Source: Candidatus Avoscillospira avicola
Lineage (GTDB): Bacteria; Bacillota; Clostridia; Oscillospirales; Oscillospiraceae
Direction: 5' to 3'
Assembly (NCBI GenBank): GCA_018712245.1
Contig: DVHE01000007.1
Span: forward strand, 45,988-109,987
DNA: 64,000 nucleotides
The notes below the pieces were generated by a model. The model was not told the origin of the DNA. It made no database searches and saw only the letters and a program-made list of their open reading frames with translations. The first letter of the stretch is position 1, and the number at the start of each line of letters is the position of its first letter. The position numbers and the translations under genes are program-made. This document shows positions 40,550-51,430 of this stretch, one piece after another.

Positions 40550-42103
40550 ATGGATACCGGTGTGGCAATCGCCTTGATCGTAGCAGGCGTTGTAATCAGT
40601 GGAATTGTATTCTTCGTGGCAGGTATGCTGTACCGTAAAAAGGTGGCCGAAAAGGAGATCGGCGGCGCGGAAGAAGAGGCGCGGCGGATTCTCAATGAGG
40701 CCATCAAGAGCGCTGAGAGCAAGAAGCGGGAAATGCTGCTGGAGGCCAAGGAAGAAATCCATAAATCGCGTACCGAATACGAACGGGAAGTGAAGGAGCG
40801 GCGGGCGGATCTGCAAAAACAGGAGCGGCGGCTCCAGCAGAAGGAAGAATCCCTCGACAAAAAGCTCGACGCCCATGAGAAAAAGGAAGAAGACCTGGCC
40901 CGGCGGCTGGCGAAAGTGGCCGCAACCCAATACGAAGCAGACGAGATCAAACGGACCCAAACCGAAACGCTGGAGCGGATCTCCGGCCTGACCCAGGAAG
41001 AGGCCAAGAAGTACCTCCTGGAAAACATTGAATCCGAAGTCCGCCACGAGTCCGCCATGAAGATCAAGGAGATCGAGACGCAGCTCAAGGATCAGGCGGA
41101 CCAGATGGCGCGGGAGATTATCTCCACCGCCATCCAGCGCTGCGCCGCCGACCACGCGGCCGAAGCCACTGTTTCCGTGGTTCCCCTGCCGAATGACGAA
41201 ATGAAGGGCCGTATCATCGGCCGCGAAGGTCGCAACATTCGCACCCTGGAAACGATCACCGGCGTAGACCTGATCATCGACGACACCCCCGAGGCCATTA
41301 CGGTCTCCAGCTTTGACCCGGTCCGGCGGGAGATCGCCCGGCTGGCGCTGGAGAAGCTGATCGCCGACGGGCGTATCCATCCCACCCGCATCGAGGACAT
41401 GGTGGAGAAGGCGCGCCGCGAGGTGGAGCATACCATCAAGCAGGAGGGCGAACGGGCGACCTTCGAGACCGGCATCCACGGCCTGCACCCCGAGCTGGTC
41501 AAGCTGCTGGGCCGCCAGAAGTACCGCACCTCCTATGGACAGAACGTTTTGAACCACTCCATCGAGGTGGCGCACATCGCCGGCCTTTTGGCCAGCGAGC
41601 TGGGCGTGGACGTGACGCTGGCCAAGCGGGCCGGCCTCCTGCACGACCTGGGCAAGTCCGTGGACCACGAGATGGAGGGCAGCCACGTCCAGCTGGGCGT
41701 GGAGCTGGCCCGGAAGTACAAGGAGTCCCCGGCGGTGGTCCATGCCATCGAGGCGCACCACGGCGACGTGGAGCCCCAGACCGTCATCGCCTGCCTGGTC
41801 CAGGCCGCCGATGCCATCTCCGCCGCCCGGCCCGGCGCCCGGCGGGAGAATGTAGAGAACTACATCCGCCGTCTGGAAAAGCTGGAGGAGCTGACCGGCT
41901 CTTACCCCGGCGTCGAGAAGGCCTACGCCATCCAGGCGGGCCGCGAGGTGCGCATCATGGTCAAGCCCGAGGAAGTCACCGAGGACAATATGATCCTCCT
42001 GGCCCGGGAGCTGGCCAAGAAGATCGAAAACGAGCTGGAATACCCCGGCCAGATCAAGGTCAACGTCATCCGCGAGACCAAGGCCGTGGAATACGCCAAG
42101 TAA
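40550..42103 (+). CDS. rny: Ribonuclease Y
   Basis: 517 residues. One N-terminal membrane helix ([23 protein letters not shown]), a long charged coiled coil (about 30-190), KH domain ([29 protein letters not shown]), then an HD domain with [25 protein letters not shown] and [10 protein letters not shown]. Membrane-bound endoribonuclease that starts mRNA decay. ATG 40550 chosen over GTG 40535, which lies on top of the GAAGGAGGTGG ribosome site. Terminator follows at 42115. Confidence 0.95.
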   Translation: MDTGVAIALIVAGVVISGIVFFVAGMLYRKKVAEKEIGGAEEEARRILNEAIKSAESKKREMLLEAKEEIHKSRTEYEREVKERRADLQKQERRLQQKEESLDKKLDAHEKKEEDLARRLAKVAATQYEADEIKRTQTETLERISGLTQEEAKKYLLENIESEVRHESAMKIKEIETQLKDQADQMAREIISTAIQRCAADHAAEATVSVVPLPNDEMKGRIIGREGRNIRTLETITGVDLIIDDTPEAITVSSFDPVRREIARLALEKLIADGRIHPTRIEDMVEKARREVEHTIKQEGERATFETGIHGLHPELVKLLGRQKYRTSYGQNVLNHSIEVAHIAGLLASELGVDVTLAKRAGLLHDLGKSVDHEMEGSHVQLGVELARKYKESPAVVHAIEAHHGDVEPQTVIACLVQAADAISAARPGARRENVENYIRRLEKLEELTGSYPGVEKAYAIQAGREVRIMVKPEEVTEDNMILLARELAKKIENELEYPGQIKVNVIRETKAVEYAK

Positions 42104-42114
42104 AATATCCCCGC

Positions 42115-42150
42115 AGCCGCCGCCTCCTTCGGGAGCGCGGCGGCTTTTTT
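42115..42150 (+). terminator. Intrinsic terminator of rny
   Basis: AGCCGCCGC...CTCC pairs with GGAG...GCGGCGGCT (42115-42144, TTCG loop, one bulged C), followed by TTTTTT. Confidence 0.88.
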
Positions 42151-42181
42151 GCGGCGGCGAACCCGCCGGGGAAGACGGGGC

Positions 42182-42210
42182 TTGTTTTTTTCGAACCGCT
42201 GTATTATCAT
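42182..42210 (+). promoter_or_regulatory. Candidate sigma-A promoter for the tandem aldolase-like gene
   Basis: TTGTTT (42182-42187), 17-base spacer, TATCAT (42205-42210), 46 bases before the ATG. Confidence 0.6.
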
Positions 42211-42256
42211 AATCACAAGCAATCCAAAGAAAACACAGATATTTGGGAGTGGCATT

Positions 42257-43549
42257 ATGATTGCTTCTTACATACACCCGGCAGATCAGATCGTCATGTT
42301 TATGCAGCGGATCTATGACAAGGGCCTCACCACCACCTCCGGCGGCAACCTCTCCATCCGGGATGCGCAGGGCAATATCTGGATCACCCCGGCGGGCATC
42401 GATAAGGGCACGCTGACCCGGCGGGACATCATCTGCGTCACCCCGACGGGCGATGTGATCGGCCCCCACCGGCCTTCCTCGGAGCTGCCGTTCCACGCCG
42501 GCGTCTACCGGCGCCGCCCGGACCTGCGGGCCGTTCTCCACGCCCATCCGCCGGCACTGGTGAGCTTTTCCATTCTGCGGCGGCTGCCCAGCCTGGACCT
42601 GATGCCCACGGTGCGCAAGCTCTGCCCGGAGATGAAGATGGCGGCCTATGCAGTGCCCGGCAGCGAGGCGCTGGGGGAGAACATCAGCACCTGCTTTGCC
42701 GAGGGCTGCGACTGCGTGCTGCTGGAGAATCACGGCGTCTGCGTGGGCGCGCCGGACTTGTTCACAGCCTTCCAGCGCTTTGAGACCCTCAACCACACGG
42801 CGCAGCTGGAGCTGCTGGCCAGCCGGCTGGGGAACGTGAAAACCTTGGCGCCGGAGGACTACCGCCGCAGCAATACCCAGACCCATCTGACCATGGAGGA
42901 ATTCCAGCCCGCGGACCGTACCGCGGAAGAGCTGGCAGCCCGGCGGGATATGATCACGCTGATTCGCCGTTCCTACCGCCAGGGTCTGTTTGCCGCCACC
43001 CACGGCACCTATTCGGTCCGGCTGGCCGACGGCAGCTTCCTGATCACGCCCTTTGGCCGGGACCGGGCCTATCTGGAGCCGGAGGACCTGGTGCTGGTGC
43101 GTGGGGCACAGCGGGAGGCAGGGAAGATCCCGTCCCGCGCCGTGGCGCTGCACGGGGCAGTCTATGAGGCCCATCCCGAGACTCGGGCAGTGCTGCAGGC
43201 CCACCCGGTCCATGCCATGGCCTTTGCCGTCACCGACGCCGTCTTCGACCCCCGTACCATCCCCGAGAGCTATATTTTGCTGCGGGAAATCCGACGGATT
43301 CCCTACGGCCAGCTCTATGAAAATCCCCGGGTGCTGGCGGAGGTCCTTGCCCCGGCTTGCCCGGCCATCCTGGCGGAGAACGACTGCGTGGCTGTGACGG
43401 GCGACTCGCTGCTCCAGGCCTTTGACCGGCTGGAGGTGCTGGAGTCCACCGCGGAATCCATCCTCGATGCCGTGACGCTGGGAAACATCGTCCATATCTC
43501 CCCGGCGGAGGCAGCGAACTTGAAGGTGGCCTTCCACCTGGAGGATTAA
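42257..43549 (+). CDS. Tandem class II aldolase/adducin-domain protein with degenerate second domain
   Basis: 430 residues made of two homologous halves. The first (about 1-205) has the zinc/catalytic pattern of fuculose/ribulose-phosphate aldolases: TTSGGNLSIRD, SSELPFHAGVY, VLHAHPPALVSF (H-x-H) and LLENHGVCVG. The second (about 230-425) repeats the fold with THGTYSVRLADGSFLITP but reads SRAVALHGAVY, VLQAHPVHAMAF and LAENDCVAVTG, losing the Glu, one His of H-x-H and the third His. So one half is probably catalytic and the other structural or allosteric. GGGAGTGG precedes the start. Stands alone between terminators. Confidence 0.85.
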   Translation: MIASYIHPADQIVMFMQRIYDKGLTTTSGGNLSIRDAQGNIWITPAGIDKGTLTRRDIICVTPTGDVIGPHRPSSELPFHAGVYRRRPDLRAVLHAHPPALVSFSILRRLPSLDLMPTVRKLCPEMKMAAYAVPGSEALGENISTCFAEGCDCVLLENHGVCVGAPDLFTAFQRFETLNHTAQLELLASRLGNVKTLAPEDYRRSNTQTHLTMEEFQPADRTAEELAARRDMITLIRRSYRQGLFAATHGTYSVRLADGSFLITPFGRDRAYLEPEDLVLVRGAQREAGKIPSRAVALHGAVYEAHPETRAVLQAHPVHAMAFAVTDAVFDPRTIPESYILLREIRRIPYGQLYENPRVLAEVLAPACPAILAENDCVAVTGDSLLQAFDRLEVLESTAESILDAVTLGNIVHISPAEAANLKVAFHLED

Positions 43550-43609
43550 CGCCCGGGCCAATCGTTCCATCCATCAAAACGAGGCTGTTTCGTTCAGAGA
43601 CAGCCCGCA

Positions 43610-43649
43610 GCAAAAGGCACAGCTCTCATGCGGGAGCTGTGCCTTTTGC
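43610..43649. terminator. Perfect hairpin downstream of the aldolase-like gene
   Basis: 16-bp perfect stem (43610-43625 with 43634-43649; GCAAAAGGCACAGCTC and its complement, loop TCATGCGG). The 3' arm contains CCTTTTGC rather than a terminal T run. Likely terminates or stabilises the upstream transcript. Confidence 0.65.
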
Positions 43650-44039
43650 GCAGCGTGCGGGCGGGTTGCAGCGTGAAGCGGCGGCGCTTTTGAAAGGTAG
43701 GGCGGGGCAAATGGCCTTCCGCAGCCACCGCAGCCGCCAGGAGAGGCCGCTGACGCGGCGCGGGCCGATGTGAGCATCGGCCCCTACGGTCAGTACGTTT
43801 GCCGCAGCCGCGCGGGAATCGCCAGCCAGCGGGCGGCTGCTAGCCGCCCCTACGGCGCTCAAATCCATCCAACTCTGGCGCGAATTGGAAGCTGGCTTCG
43901 GGCGGGCATAAAACCCGCCCCTGCGAGAAATCCAGGGGCGGGTCTGTAGGGGCGGCCTGGATGGCCGCCCGTGCCGGGTTTTTGTACATCGTGCCGGGCT
44001 GCCGCTATTGTGAGACAGCCCCGTCTGCGCGCTTGATTT
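43650..44039. repeat. Intergenic region with repeat family 2 (minus copy) and GTAGGGGC fragments
   Basis: No supportable gene between 43550 and 44039. 43712-43791, read on minus, gives GTAGGGGCCGATGCTCACATCGG then CGCGCCGCGTCAGCGGCCTCTC, matching 58278-58355. Further CGCCCCTACG and GTAGGGGCGGCC fragments occur at about 43847 and 43946. Confidence 0.75.
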
Positions 44040-45761
44040 TTATACGTACCGCTGGCTGACCACGTCGATGACGCCGCGTGTGGTGAGGCGCAGCGTCGGG
44101 ATTACCGGAAGAGCCATGAAGCTCAGGGTCATAAAGGGGTCGATGCCGGGGTTGGCGCCCTGGGCGAAGGCAGCGGCCTTGGCCTGCTCCAGCACCTCGT
44201 TGACCTGCTCCAGCGGCTGGTCGGTCATGATACCGGCGATCTCCAGGGGCAGCTCGGCGGTGACGGCTTCATTCTCGGCCACCACGATGCCGCCGTGGTT
44301 GTCCACCACCCGGTTGGCCGCAAAGGCCATGTCCCGGGAATTGGTGCCCACCACGATGATGTTGTGACTGTCGTGGGAGATGGAGGTGGCCACCGCACCC
44401 CGCTTGAGGCCGTAGCCCTGGATGTAGCCCACGCCCATGTGGCCGGTGGATTTGTGCCGCTCCACCACGGCGATTTTCAGGATGTCCTGCTCCAAATCCA
44501 CCTGGGTGGCGTAGCCGTTGTCGGTGGTGACGATCTCGCCGTCCACCAGGCCGATGACGGCCCGGGGCCGCGGGTCGCGGAAGTCCTCCAGCTTGAGCCG
44601 GGGCAGGTGGAAGGTGTCCCGGGCGCGGTTCACCAGCGTCTCCTCGACGGGCGGCGCGTCGAAGGGCTTGACCTGGCCGTCATACCAGAGCTTGCCCTTC
44701 TTGAAGACCATCTGCACCTGGAAATGGTCAAAGTCGTCGATGATGGCGAAGTCGGCCAGATAGCCCGGGGAGATGGCGCCGCGGTTGTTGAGCTGGTAGT
44801 ACCGGGCGGCGTTGTGGGTGGCGGCCTTGACGGCGATGATGGGGTCCACGCCCTGGGCGATGGCCCGGCGGCAGTGGTAGTCGATGTGGCCCTTTTCCAG
44901 CAGGTCGCTGGGGTGCTTGTCGTCGGAGCAGAACATACAGCGGTCGGCGTACTGGGGCGTCAGCAGGGGGATGAGGGCGTCCAGATTCCGGGCGGCGGTG
45001 CCCTCGCGAATCATGATGTACTGGCCCAGCCGCAGCTTGTTGAGGGCGTCCTCCATGTCGTAGCACTCGTGGTCGGAGTAGACGCCGGCGGCCAGATAGG
45101 CGTTCAGCTCCATGCCCTTCAGGCCCGGCGCGTGGCCGTCGATCTTCTTATGGTGGGCCTGGGCGGCGGTGATCTTCTCCAGCACCTGGCTGTCCGCCGC
45201 CACGGCGCCCACGTAGTTCATCATTTCGGCCAGACCCTGGACCCGGGGATGCTCGTAAAAGGGGTCGATGGCCCGGTAGTCCAGCACGGCGCCGGCCTCG
45301 TCCAGCGGCGTGGCCGGGACGCAGGAGGGCAGCATGAACCGCACGTCCATGGGGAGGTTTTCTGTGGCCTGGAGCATATAGTCGATGCCGTCGATGCCCA
45401 TGACGTTGGCAATCTCATGGGGATCGGTGATGACGGTGGTGGTGCCGTGGGGCAGCAGCGCCCGGCACAGCTCTGCTGGGGACACCAGGGAACTCTCCAG
45501 GTGGATGTGGCTGTCGATCAGGCCGGGCAGGACGATGCGCCCGGTCATGTCGTACTCCACATGGCCGGAGTAGGTCCCCATGCCCACGATCAGGCCCTCG
45601 GCCACGGCGATGTCACCCCGGCACAGCTCGTTGGAAAACACGTTGACGTAGACGGCGTTCTTCAAAACCAAATCCGCGGGGCTCCGGCCCGCGGCCACGT
45701 CCACAATGTGCTGCTTCTTGATGGTCTTGCGGCGAATTTTTCCGGCGTAGCTCTCTGCCAT
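44040..45761 (-). CDS. ade: Adenine deaminase
   Basis: 573 residues, typical length. Amidohydrolase with LPGLIDSHIHLESSLVSP, TTTVITDPHEIANVMG, IDGHAPGLKG, MFCSDDKHPSDLLEKGHID, and NGYATQVDLEQDILKIAVVERHKSTGHMGVGYIQGYGLKRGAVATSISHDSHNIIVVG. Deaminates adenine to hypoxanthine in purine salvage. AAAGGGTG precedes the ATG. A TAAAAT lies about 50 bases upstream but no convincing -35; no purine riboswitch was seen. Monocistronic. Confidence 0.95.
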   Translation of the reverse strand: MAESYAGKIRRKTIKKQHIVDVAAGRSPADLVLKNAVYVNVFSNELCRGDIAVAEGLIVGMGTYSGHVEYDMTGRIVLPGLIDSHIHLESSLVSPAELCRALLPHGTTTVITDPHEIANVMGIDGIDYMLQATENLPMDVRFMLPSCVPATPLDEAGAVLDYRAIDPFYEHPRVQGLAEMMNYVGAVAADSQVLEKITAAQAHHKKIDGHAPGLKGMELNAYLAAGVYSDHECYDMEDALNKLRLGQYIMIREGTAARNLDALIPLLTPQYADRCMFCSDDKHPSDLLEKGHIDYHCRRAIAQGVDPIIAVKAATHNAARYYQLNNRGAISPGYLADFAIIDDFDHFQVQMVFKKGKLWYDGQVKPFDAPPVEETLVNRARDTFHLPRLKLEDFRDPRPRAVIGLVDGEIVTTDNGYATQVDLEQDILKIAVVERHKSTGHMGVGYIQGYGLKRGAVATSISHDSHNIIVVGTNSRDMAFAANRVVDNHGGIVVAENEAVTAELPLEIAGIMTDQPLEQVNEVLEQAKAAAFAQGANPGIDPFMTLSFMALPVIPTLRLTTRGVIDVVSQRYV

Positions 45762-45870
45762 ATGGATGCACCCTTTCGTTTTGTGAAATTTGACTCTATT
45801 TTACCATTGAATTGTGAATTTTTCCACCAAAATGACCATAAATTTTTTGGGAAGTTTTCTCGGAAAGCGC

Positions 45871-45898
45871 TTGACTTTTGGGGAAAGTCTGGTATAAT
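45871..45898 (+). promoter_or_regulatory. Promoter of tRNA-Gly
   Basis: TTGACT (45871-45876), 16-base spacer, consensus TATAAT (45893-45898) preceded by TGG (extended -10), 18 bases before the tRNA 5' end. Confidence 0.82.
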
Positions 45899-45916
45899 AA
45901 AACCCGCATTTGAGAT

Positions 45917-45992
45917 GCGGGTGTAGCTCATCCGGTAGAGCGCCACCTTGCCAAGGTGGAGGTAGCGAGTTCGAGCCTCGTCACCCGCTCCA
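45917..45992 (+). tRNA. tRNA-Gly (anticodon GCC)
   Basis: Acceptor stem GCGGGTG/CACCCGC, D arm GCTC...GAGC, anticodon arm CCACC-TTGCCAA-GGTGG with anticodon GCC, T arm with GTTCGAGCC. The CCA end (45990-45992) is encoded. Followed by a terminator. Confidence 0.97.
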
Positions 45993-45998
45993 GAGAAG

Positions 45999-46029
45999 CC
46001 GCAAGCAGGTTTGCTTGCGGTATTTTTTT
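45999..46029 (+). terminator. Intrinsic terminator of tRNA-Gly
   Basis: CCGCAAGCA (45999-46007) pairs with TGCTTGCGG (46012-46020), then TA and seven T residues. Confidence 0.9.
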
Positions 46030-46045
46030 ACGCAGGAGGGCTTGC

Positions 46046-46615
46046 ATGAAACAGGCGATTTTGCTGCGCCACGGCGATACGGCAGCCAACCTGGCCCGCC
46101 GCTACTGCGGCGCCACCGATCTGCCCCTGGACCCGGCGTCCCTGGCGGCGTTCCTGGCCCAGAGGCCGGAGCTTCACTACCCAGACCCGACAGGGTACGA
46201 TGTCCTCACCTCCGGGATGCGCCGCACCGAGGAGACCCTGGCCGCCATCTACGGCGACCTGCCCCACCGGGCGGAGCCGGCCTTCCGGGAGATCAATTTC
46301 GGCGTGTTTGAAAACCACACCTATGAGGAGCTGAAGGATGACCCGGCCTACCAGGCCTGGATCACCGGGGACAACGACCAAAACGTCTGCCCCGGCGGCG
46401 AGAGCGGCGTGCAGATGACCCGGCGGGTGCTGGCAGCCTGGGCGTCCCTGACCCGGGACACCCTTTTGGTGAGCCACGGCGGCGTCATCGCCGCCATCAT
46501 GGCCCACCTCTTTCCCGACGAGGGGAAGCACCGCTGGCAGTGGCAGCCGCGGCCCTACTGCGGCTATCTGCTGATCTTCGACGAAGCCGGGCCGCAGTAC
46601 CGGGAGATCCCGTAA
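46046..46615 (+). CDS. Histidine phosphatase family protein
   Basis: 189 residues. Phosphoglycerate-mutase-like fold: the RHG motif is LLRHGDTAANLARRYCG, with the second catalytic His in LLVSHGGVIAAIM and Glu in EINFGVFENHTYEEL. Related to CobC/GpmB-type phosphatases; no cobalamin genes are nearby, so the substrate is open. CAGGAGGG precedes the ATG, which lies 16 bases after the tRNA terminator's T run; some expression could be by read-through from the tRNA promoter. Confidence 0.88.
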   Translation: MKQAILLRHGDTAANLARRYCGATDLPLDPASLAAFLAQRPELHYPDPTGYDVLTSGMRRTEETLAAIYGDLPHRAEPAFREINFGVFENHTYEELKDDPAYQAWITGDNDQNVCPGGESGVQMTRRVLAAWASLTRDTLLVSHGGVIAAIMAHLFPDEGKHRWQWQPRPYCGYLLIFDEAGPQYREIP

Positions 46616-46698
46616 CACCATTAAAATCATCCGCCCTGTCGCGCTAACGCGTTGGATATACCCTCGCCGAACGCTGCCGGCCCCGGCATCTGAGAGGG

Positions 46699-46806
46699 AA
46701 GGCTCCCTTGTGTAAAGGGAGCTGTCACGCGAAGCGTGACTGAGGGATTGTAAGCCTCCGGGCACTGCCAGCTCTGATCCCCTCCGTCACAGCTTCGCCG
46801 TGCCAC
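46699..46806. repeat. Interspersed repeat family 3, copy 3 (truncated)
   Basis: GGCTCCCTTGTGTAAAGGGAGCTGTC, CTGACTGAGGGATTGTA, GATCCCCTCCGTCACAGC, ending GTGCCACC; the final CTCCCCTTGG hairpin is missing. Repeat family 1 copy B starts at once at 46807. Confidence 0.8.
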
Positions 46807-46935
46807 CGGGTTGCCACTAAGCCTTCCCGGCCCGCGTTGCGGTCCGCCAAGGCAAGTGGCTGCCCAACCGCTGTGGTCGCTGCATCTGCCACCGGCAGCG
46901 CTCCCTTGCGGGCCGATGTAGGCATCGGCCCCTAC
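46807..46935. repeat. Interspersed repeat family 1, copy B
   Basis: GGGTTGCCACTAAGCC, GCGGTCCGCCAAGGCAAG, GGCAGCGCTCCCTTG, ending CATCGGCCCCTAC. More GTAGGGGC fragments continue to about 46995. No gene is supportable in 46616-47056. Confidence 0.84.
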
Positions 46936-47056
46936 ACCCTCACCCAGCTCTCCGCCCTGCCGTAGGGGCGCGCATCGATGGCCGCCCCTACGGGAAGATC
47001 AGGGGCAGATCGCATATCCGCCCCTGCGCCTGTGGTTTGCTGCAGGGAGCCGGGGC

Positions 47057-49213
<2,157 letters not shown>

Positions 49214-49278
49214 AGTGTCTCCTTTGTGTGGTATAGATCTATGCGGGGGATGTTTGATGCCTTCGGACGTGCGCCGTC

Positions 49279-49413
49279 GTAGGGGCCGATGGTCCGGGTT
49301 GCCGCTAAGCCTTCCCGGCCCGCGTAGCGGTCCGCCAAGGCAAGCGTCTGCCCAACCGCTGCGGTTGCTTGCTCTGCCACAGGCAGCGCTCCCTTCCGGG
49401 CCACATCGGCCCG
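49279..49413. repeat. Interspersed repeat family 1, copy C
   Basis: GTAGGGGCCGATGG, GGGTTGCCGCTAAGCC, GCGGTCCGCCAAGGCAAG, GGCAGCGCTCCCTTC, CACATCGGCCC. Closest to copy A at its ends. A further CGCCCCTACG fragment lies at about 49497. The 400-base gap 49214-49613 shows no gene; TGCTACAAT at 49579-49587 is a possible extended -10 for the next gene. Confidence 0.85.
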
Positions 49414-49613
49414 GGACCGGGTGGTGTCACTGCAAACCCGGCGCGTTGGACGATGCTGCGTTCGACGCGGCGGTGCGTCACGGACGGCTGATAGCCGCCC
49501 CTACGACCTGTTGGTGGGTTTATTCCGGGTACAGGGCAGGCCATTGCCGCAATTATATCACACAATCGGGGCATTTTGTGCTACAATATCCAAAACGAAC
49601 CAAGGAGGTCTCC

Positions 49614-50285
49614 ATGGCTTACACGATTCTTCTGACAGACATCGACAATACGCTCCTGGACTTCATCGCCGGGTCCCATGCGGCGCTGCGGGAGACCCTG
49701 GAGGCCCACGGCATCTCCTTCACCCAGGAGCGGCTGCACCAGTATCTGACGATCAACGCGTCGCTGTGGGAGGCCTATGAGCGGGGCGATATCCCCAAGG
49801 AGGCCATCTATCTGACGCGGTTTCGCCGGCTCTTTGAGGCGCTGGGGGTGGAGGCGGACCCGGCGTCCGTCAACCGCCGGTATATGGAGGGGCTGCGGCG
49901 CAATATCTTCTTCATGCCCCACTGCATGGAATTCCTCGATGCCGTCCGGGGCAGGGTGAAGCTCTACGCCGTCACCAACGGCGACACGCTGACCCAGGAG
50001 GTGCGGCTCAAAAACTCCGGCATCGGCGCTTATTTTGACGGCGTGTTCATCTCGGAGCAGATGGGCTGCAAAAAGCCGGAGAAGGCCTTCTTCGACCAGG
50101 TTTTCGCGGCCATCGGCCCGGTGGACAAAAAGAGCTGCCTCTTGCTGGGAGACAGCCTGACTTCGGATATGCAGGGGGGCCGCAACGCCGGGGTGGACAC
50201 CTGCCTGCTGGGACACGTGGAATCAGACCCCCGGTGCGACTACGTCGTCGGGGATCTGCTGGAGGTCCTGCCCCTGCTGGGCTAG
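49614..50285 (+). CDS. HAD family hydrolase, YjjG-like nucleotidase
   Basis: 223 residues. HAD motif I is LLTDIDNTLLDF, motif II VTNGDT, motif III Lys in GCKKPEKAFFDQVF, and motif IV LLLGDSLTSDMQGGRNAGVDT. The helical cap (about 20-100) and the sequence around motif IV resemble YjjG/noncanonical pyrimidine nucleotidases, which clear modified nucleotides. AAGGAGG precedes the ATG. Followed by a small membrane-protein gene. Confidence 0.88.
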   Translation: MAYTILLTDIDNTLLDFIAGSHAALRETLEAHGISFTQERLHQYLTINASLWEAYERGDIPKEAIYLTRFRRLFEALGVEADPASVNRRYMEGLRRNIFFMPHCMEFLDAVRGRVKLYAVTNGDTLTQEVRLKNSGIGAYFDGVFISEQMGCKKPEKAFFDQVFAAIGPVDKKSCLLLGDSLTSDMQGGRNAGVDTCLLGHVESDPRCDYVVGDLLEVLPLLG

Positions 50286-50313
50286 CGGATGGCGGAAGGG
50301 AGCGTGGAACGGC

Positions 50314-50640
50314 ATGAGGCAATCCGGCAAGGCGATGGAGCGACTGCGTATGGCCGTGCTGCTCCTGCTGCTGGCGGCGGTCCTCTTTTTCGTGGGACGC
50401 CGCCTCTATGACTGCCGCATCACTGCTTCCGTGGTGGGGAATAAACTCTACTATCACGAAGCTGTGTATGACGAGATCCTGGCGTCTGGTCTGCCGCTGG
50501 ATACCGGCAGGTGCCTGGGTTCGGTTCGATATGAACTGGGGGAAACCTGCCGGTTTTATGAGTTAAAGGGGCTGCCGGAGTATCTCTATGTGAGCCTGGG
50601 CTGGGAGTATCGCCTATATCGGCTGTGCGAGGCAGAATAG
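50314..50640 (+). CDS. Small membrane protein, unknown function
   Basis: 108 residues. One N-terminal helix (MAVLLLLLAAVLFFVGRRL, about 13-31) and an external domain of about 75 residues with aromatic-rich segments (YYHEAVYDEILASGLPL, YLYVSLGWEYRLYRL). No recognised family. GAAGGGAG lies 11 bases before the ATG, and it is 28 bases after the HAD stop, so probably co-transcribed. Confidence 0.65.
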   Translation: MRQSGKAMERLRMAVLLLLLAAVLFFVGRRLYDCRITASVVGNKLYYHEAVYDEILASGLPLDTGRCLGSVRYELGETCRFYELKGLPEYLYVSLGWEYRLYRLCEAE

Positions 50641-50809
50641 GGTCCGCCGTTTTCGCCCGCCCGCGGTACACGCTCCGAGCTGCGATTTGGCTGTAGGGGC
50701 CGATGCCTTCATCGGCCCGAACCCGCCGCAGGCGGGTCTGTTCAGCGAGGACGCTCTGGGGATGCGATGTAAACGGGCGGCCTGCAGCCAAGGCAGCTTA
50801 TTTCGATAG

Positions 50810-50849
50810 AGAACAATTTGCTCTAATATCGGGTAGAACAAATTGTTCT
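50810..50849. promoter_or_regulatory. Operator-like palindrome and half-site upstream of the XRE gene
   Basis: AGAACAAATTGTTCT (50835-50849) is a perfect 7-bp inverted repeat around one base. A second AGAACAA begins at 50810, exactly 25 bases earlier on the same strand. AT-rich within GC-rich DNA and ending 26 bases before the XRE start, as expected for a Cro/CI-type self-regulated operator. Confidence 0.55.
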
Positions 50850-50875
50850 GGGCTATACTGACCTCGGTGATCATC

Positions 50876-51090
50876 ATGGAGCAATATCGACGGATTCGAG
50901 ACTTGCGGGAGGACCGGGACATGACCCAAGCCCAGGTGGGCGCGGCGCTTCACATCTCCCAGCGCACCTATGCCTAGAAAGCGGCCAGCGGATGATTCCG
51001 CCGTCGGTCCTGAGCGCGTTGGCGGATTTGTACCACGTCAGCGTGGACTACCTCCTGGGCCGCACGGACTGCCGGGAGCCCTACGACTGA
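50876..51090 (+). pseudogene. Frameshifted XRE-family helix-turn-helix regulator
   Basis: From ATG 50876 the frame reads MEQYRRIRDLREDRDMTQ then AQVGAALHISQRTYA and stops at TAG 50975. Shifting frame at that point restores ESGQRMIPPSVLSALADF, YHVSVDYLLGRTD, and a stop at 51088-51090. The joined product (about 70 residues) is a complete Cro/CI-type HTH protein; the usual Y-Y between TYA and ESG is missing, consistent with a 4-base deletion. Either an inactivated regulator or a sequencing error. The 235-base gap before it (50641-50875) holds a GTAGGGGCC fragment and the operator-like site. Confidence 0.75.
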
Positions 51091-51153
51091 AATGCGCCCC
51101 TACAGGCGGAACGGCTCGGTTCCTTCCCGCAGGGGCGGATTTTCTGATCCGCC

Positions 51154-51429
51154 CTATTGCCCTGCCGGTCTCATACAGACCCGGCAGCTCTGGCGGCAGA
51201 CGGCCAGGCAGAGGACGGCGGCGGCCAGCAGCGTGCGGTCCCGGCGGCAGCTGGCGTTGGAGGTATGGCAGCACTGAGGCGTGGCCGCAGGCGGCGCCGG
51301 CTCAGGCGTCTTGGCCGGAGGCTGGACCGCGGGCGCCGGTGTGCCGGCGCAGCAGCCGGCTATGGAATTGCCGCAGTTGGCGCCCAGCACCCTGGCCCAC
51401 ACAGCGGCCTCTCGTTCGGGGTCCATCAT
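51154..51429 (-). CDS. Small Cys-rich hypothetical protein
   Basis: About 91 residues: MMDPEREAAVWARVLGANCG, a Pro/Ala linker, a Cys-rich stretch, and a hydrophobic end (TLLAAAVLCLAVCRQSC). I do not recognise the family. Support is an AAAGGAGGG site 8 bases before ATG 51429. Caution: that site is the 3' arm of the terminator hairpin closing the upstream operon, so the good spacing could be coincidental. Confidence 0.4.
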   Translation of the reverse strand: MMDPEREAAVWARVLGANCGNSIAGCCAGTPAPAVQPPAKTPEPAPPAATPQCCHTSNASCRRDRTLLAAAVLCLAVCRQSCRVCMRPAGQ

Positions 51430-51430
51430 G

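Noticed and set aside
40511..43570. 1019-codon open frame on minus, opposite rny and the tandem aldolase-like gene
   Set aside because: Spans two real genes, their terminator and promoter; no family resemblance.
45762..45870. Purine riboswitch before adenine deaminase
   Set aside because: No conserved purine-aptamer loops; the region is simple AT-rich leader sequence.
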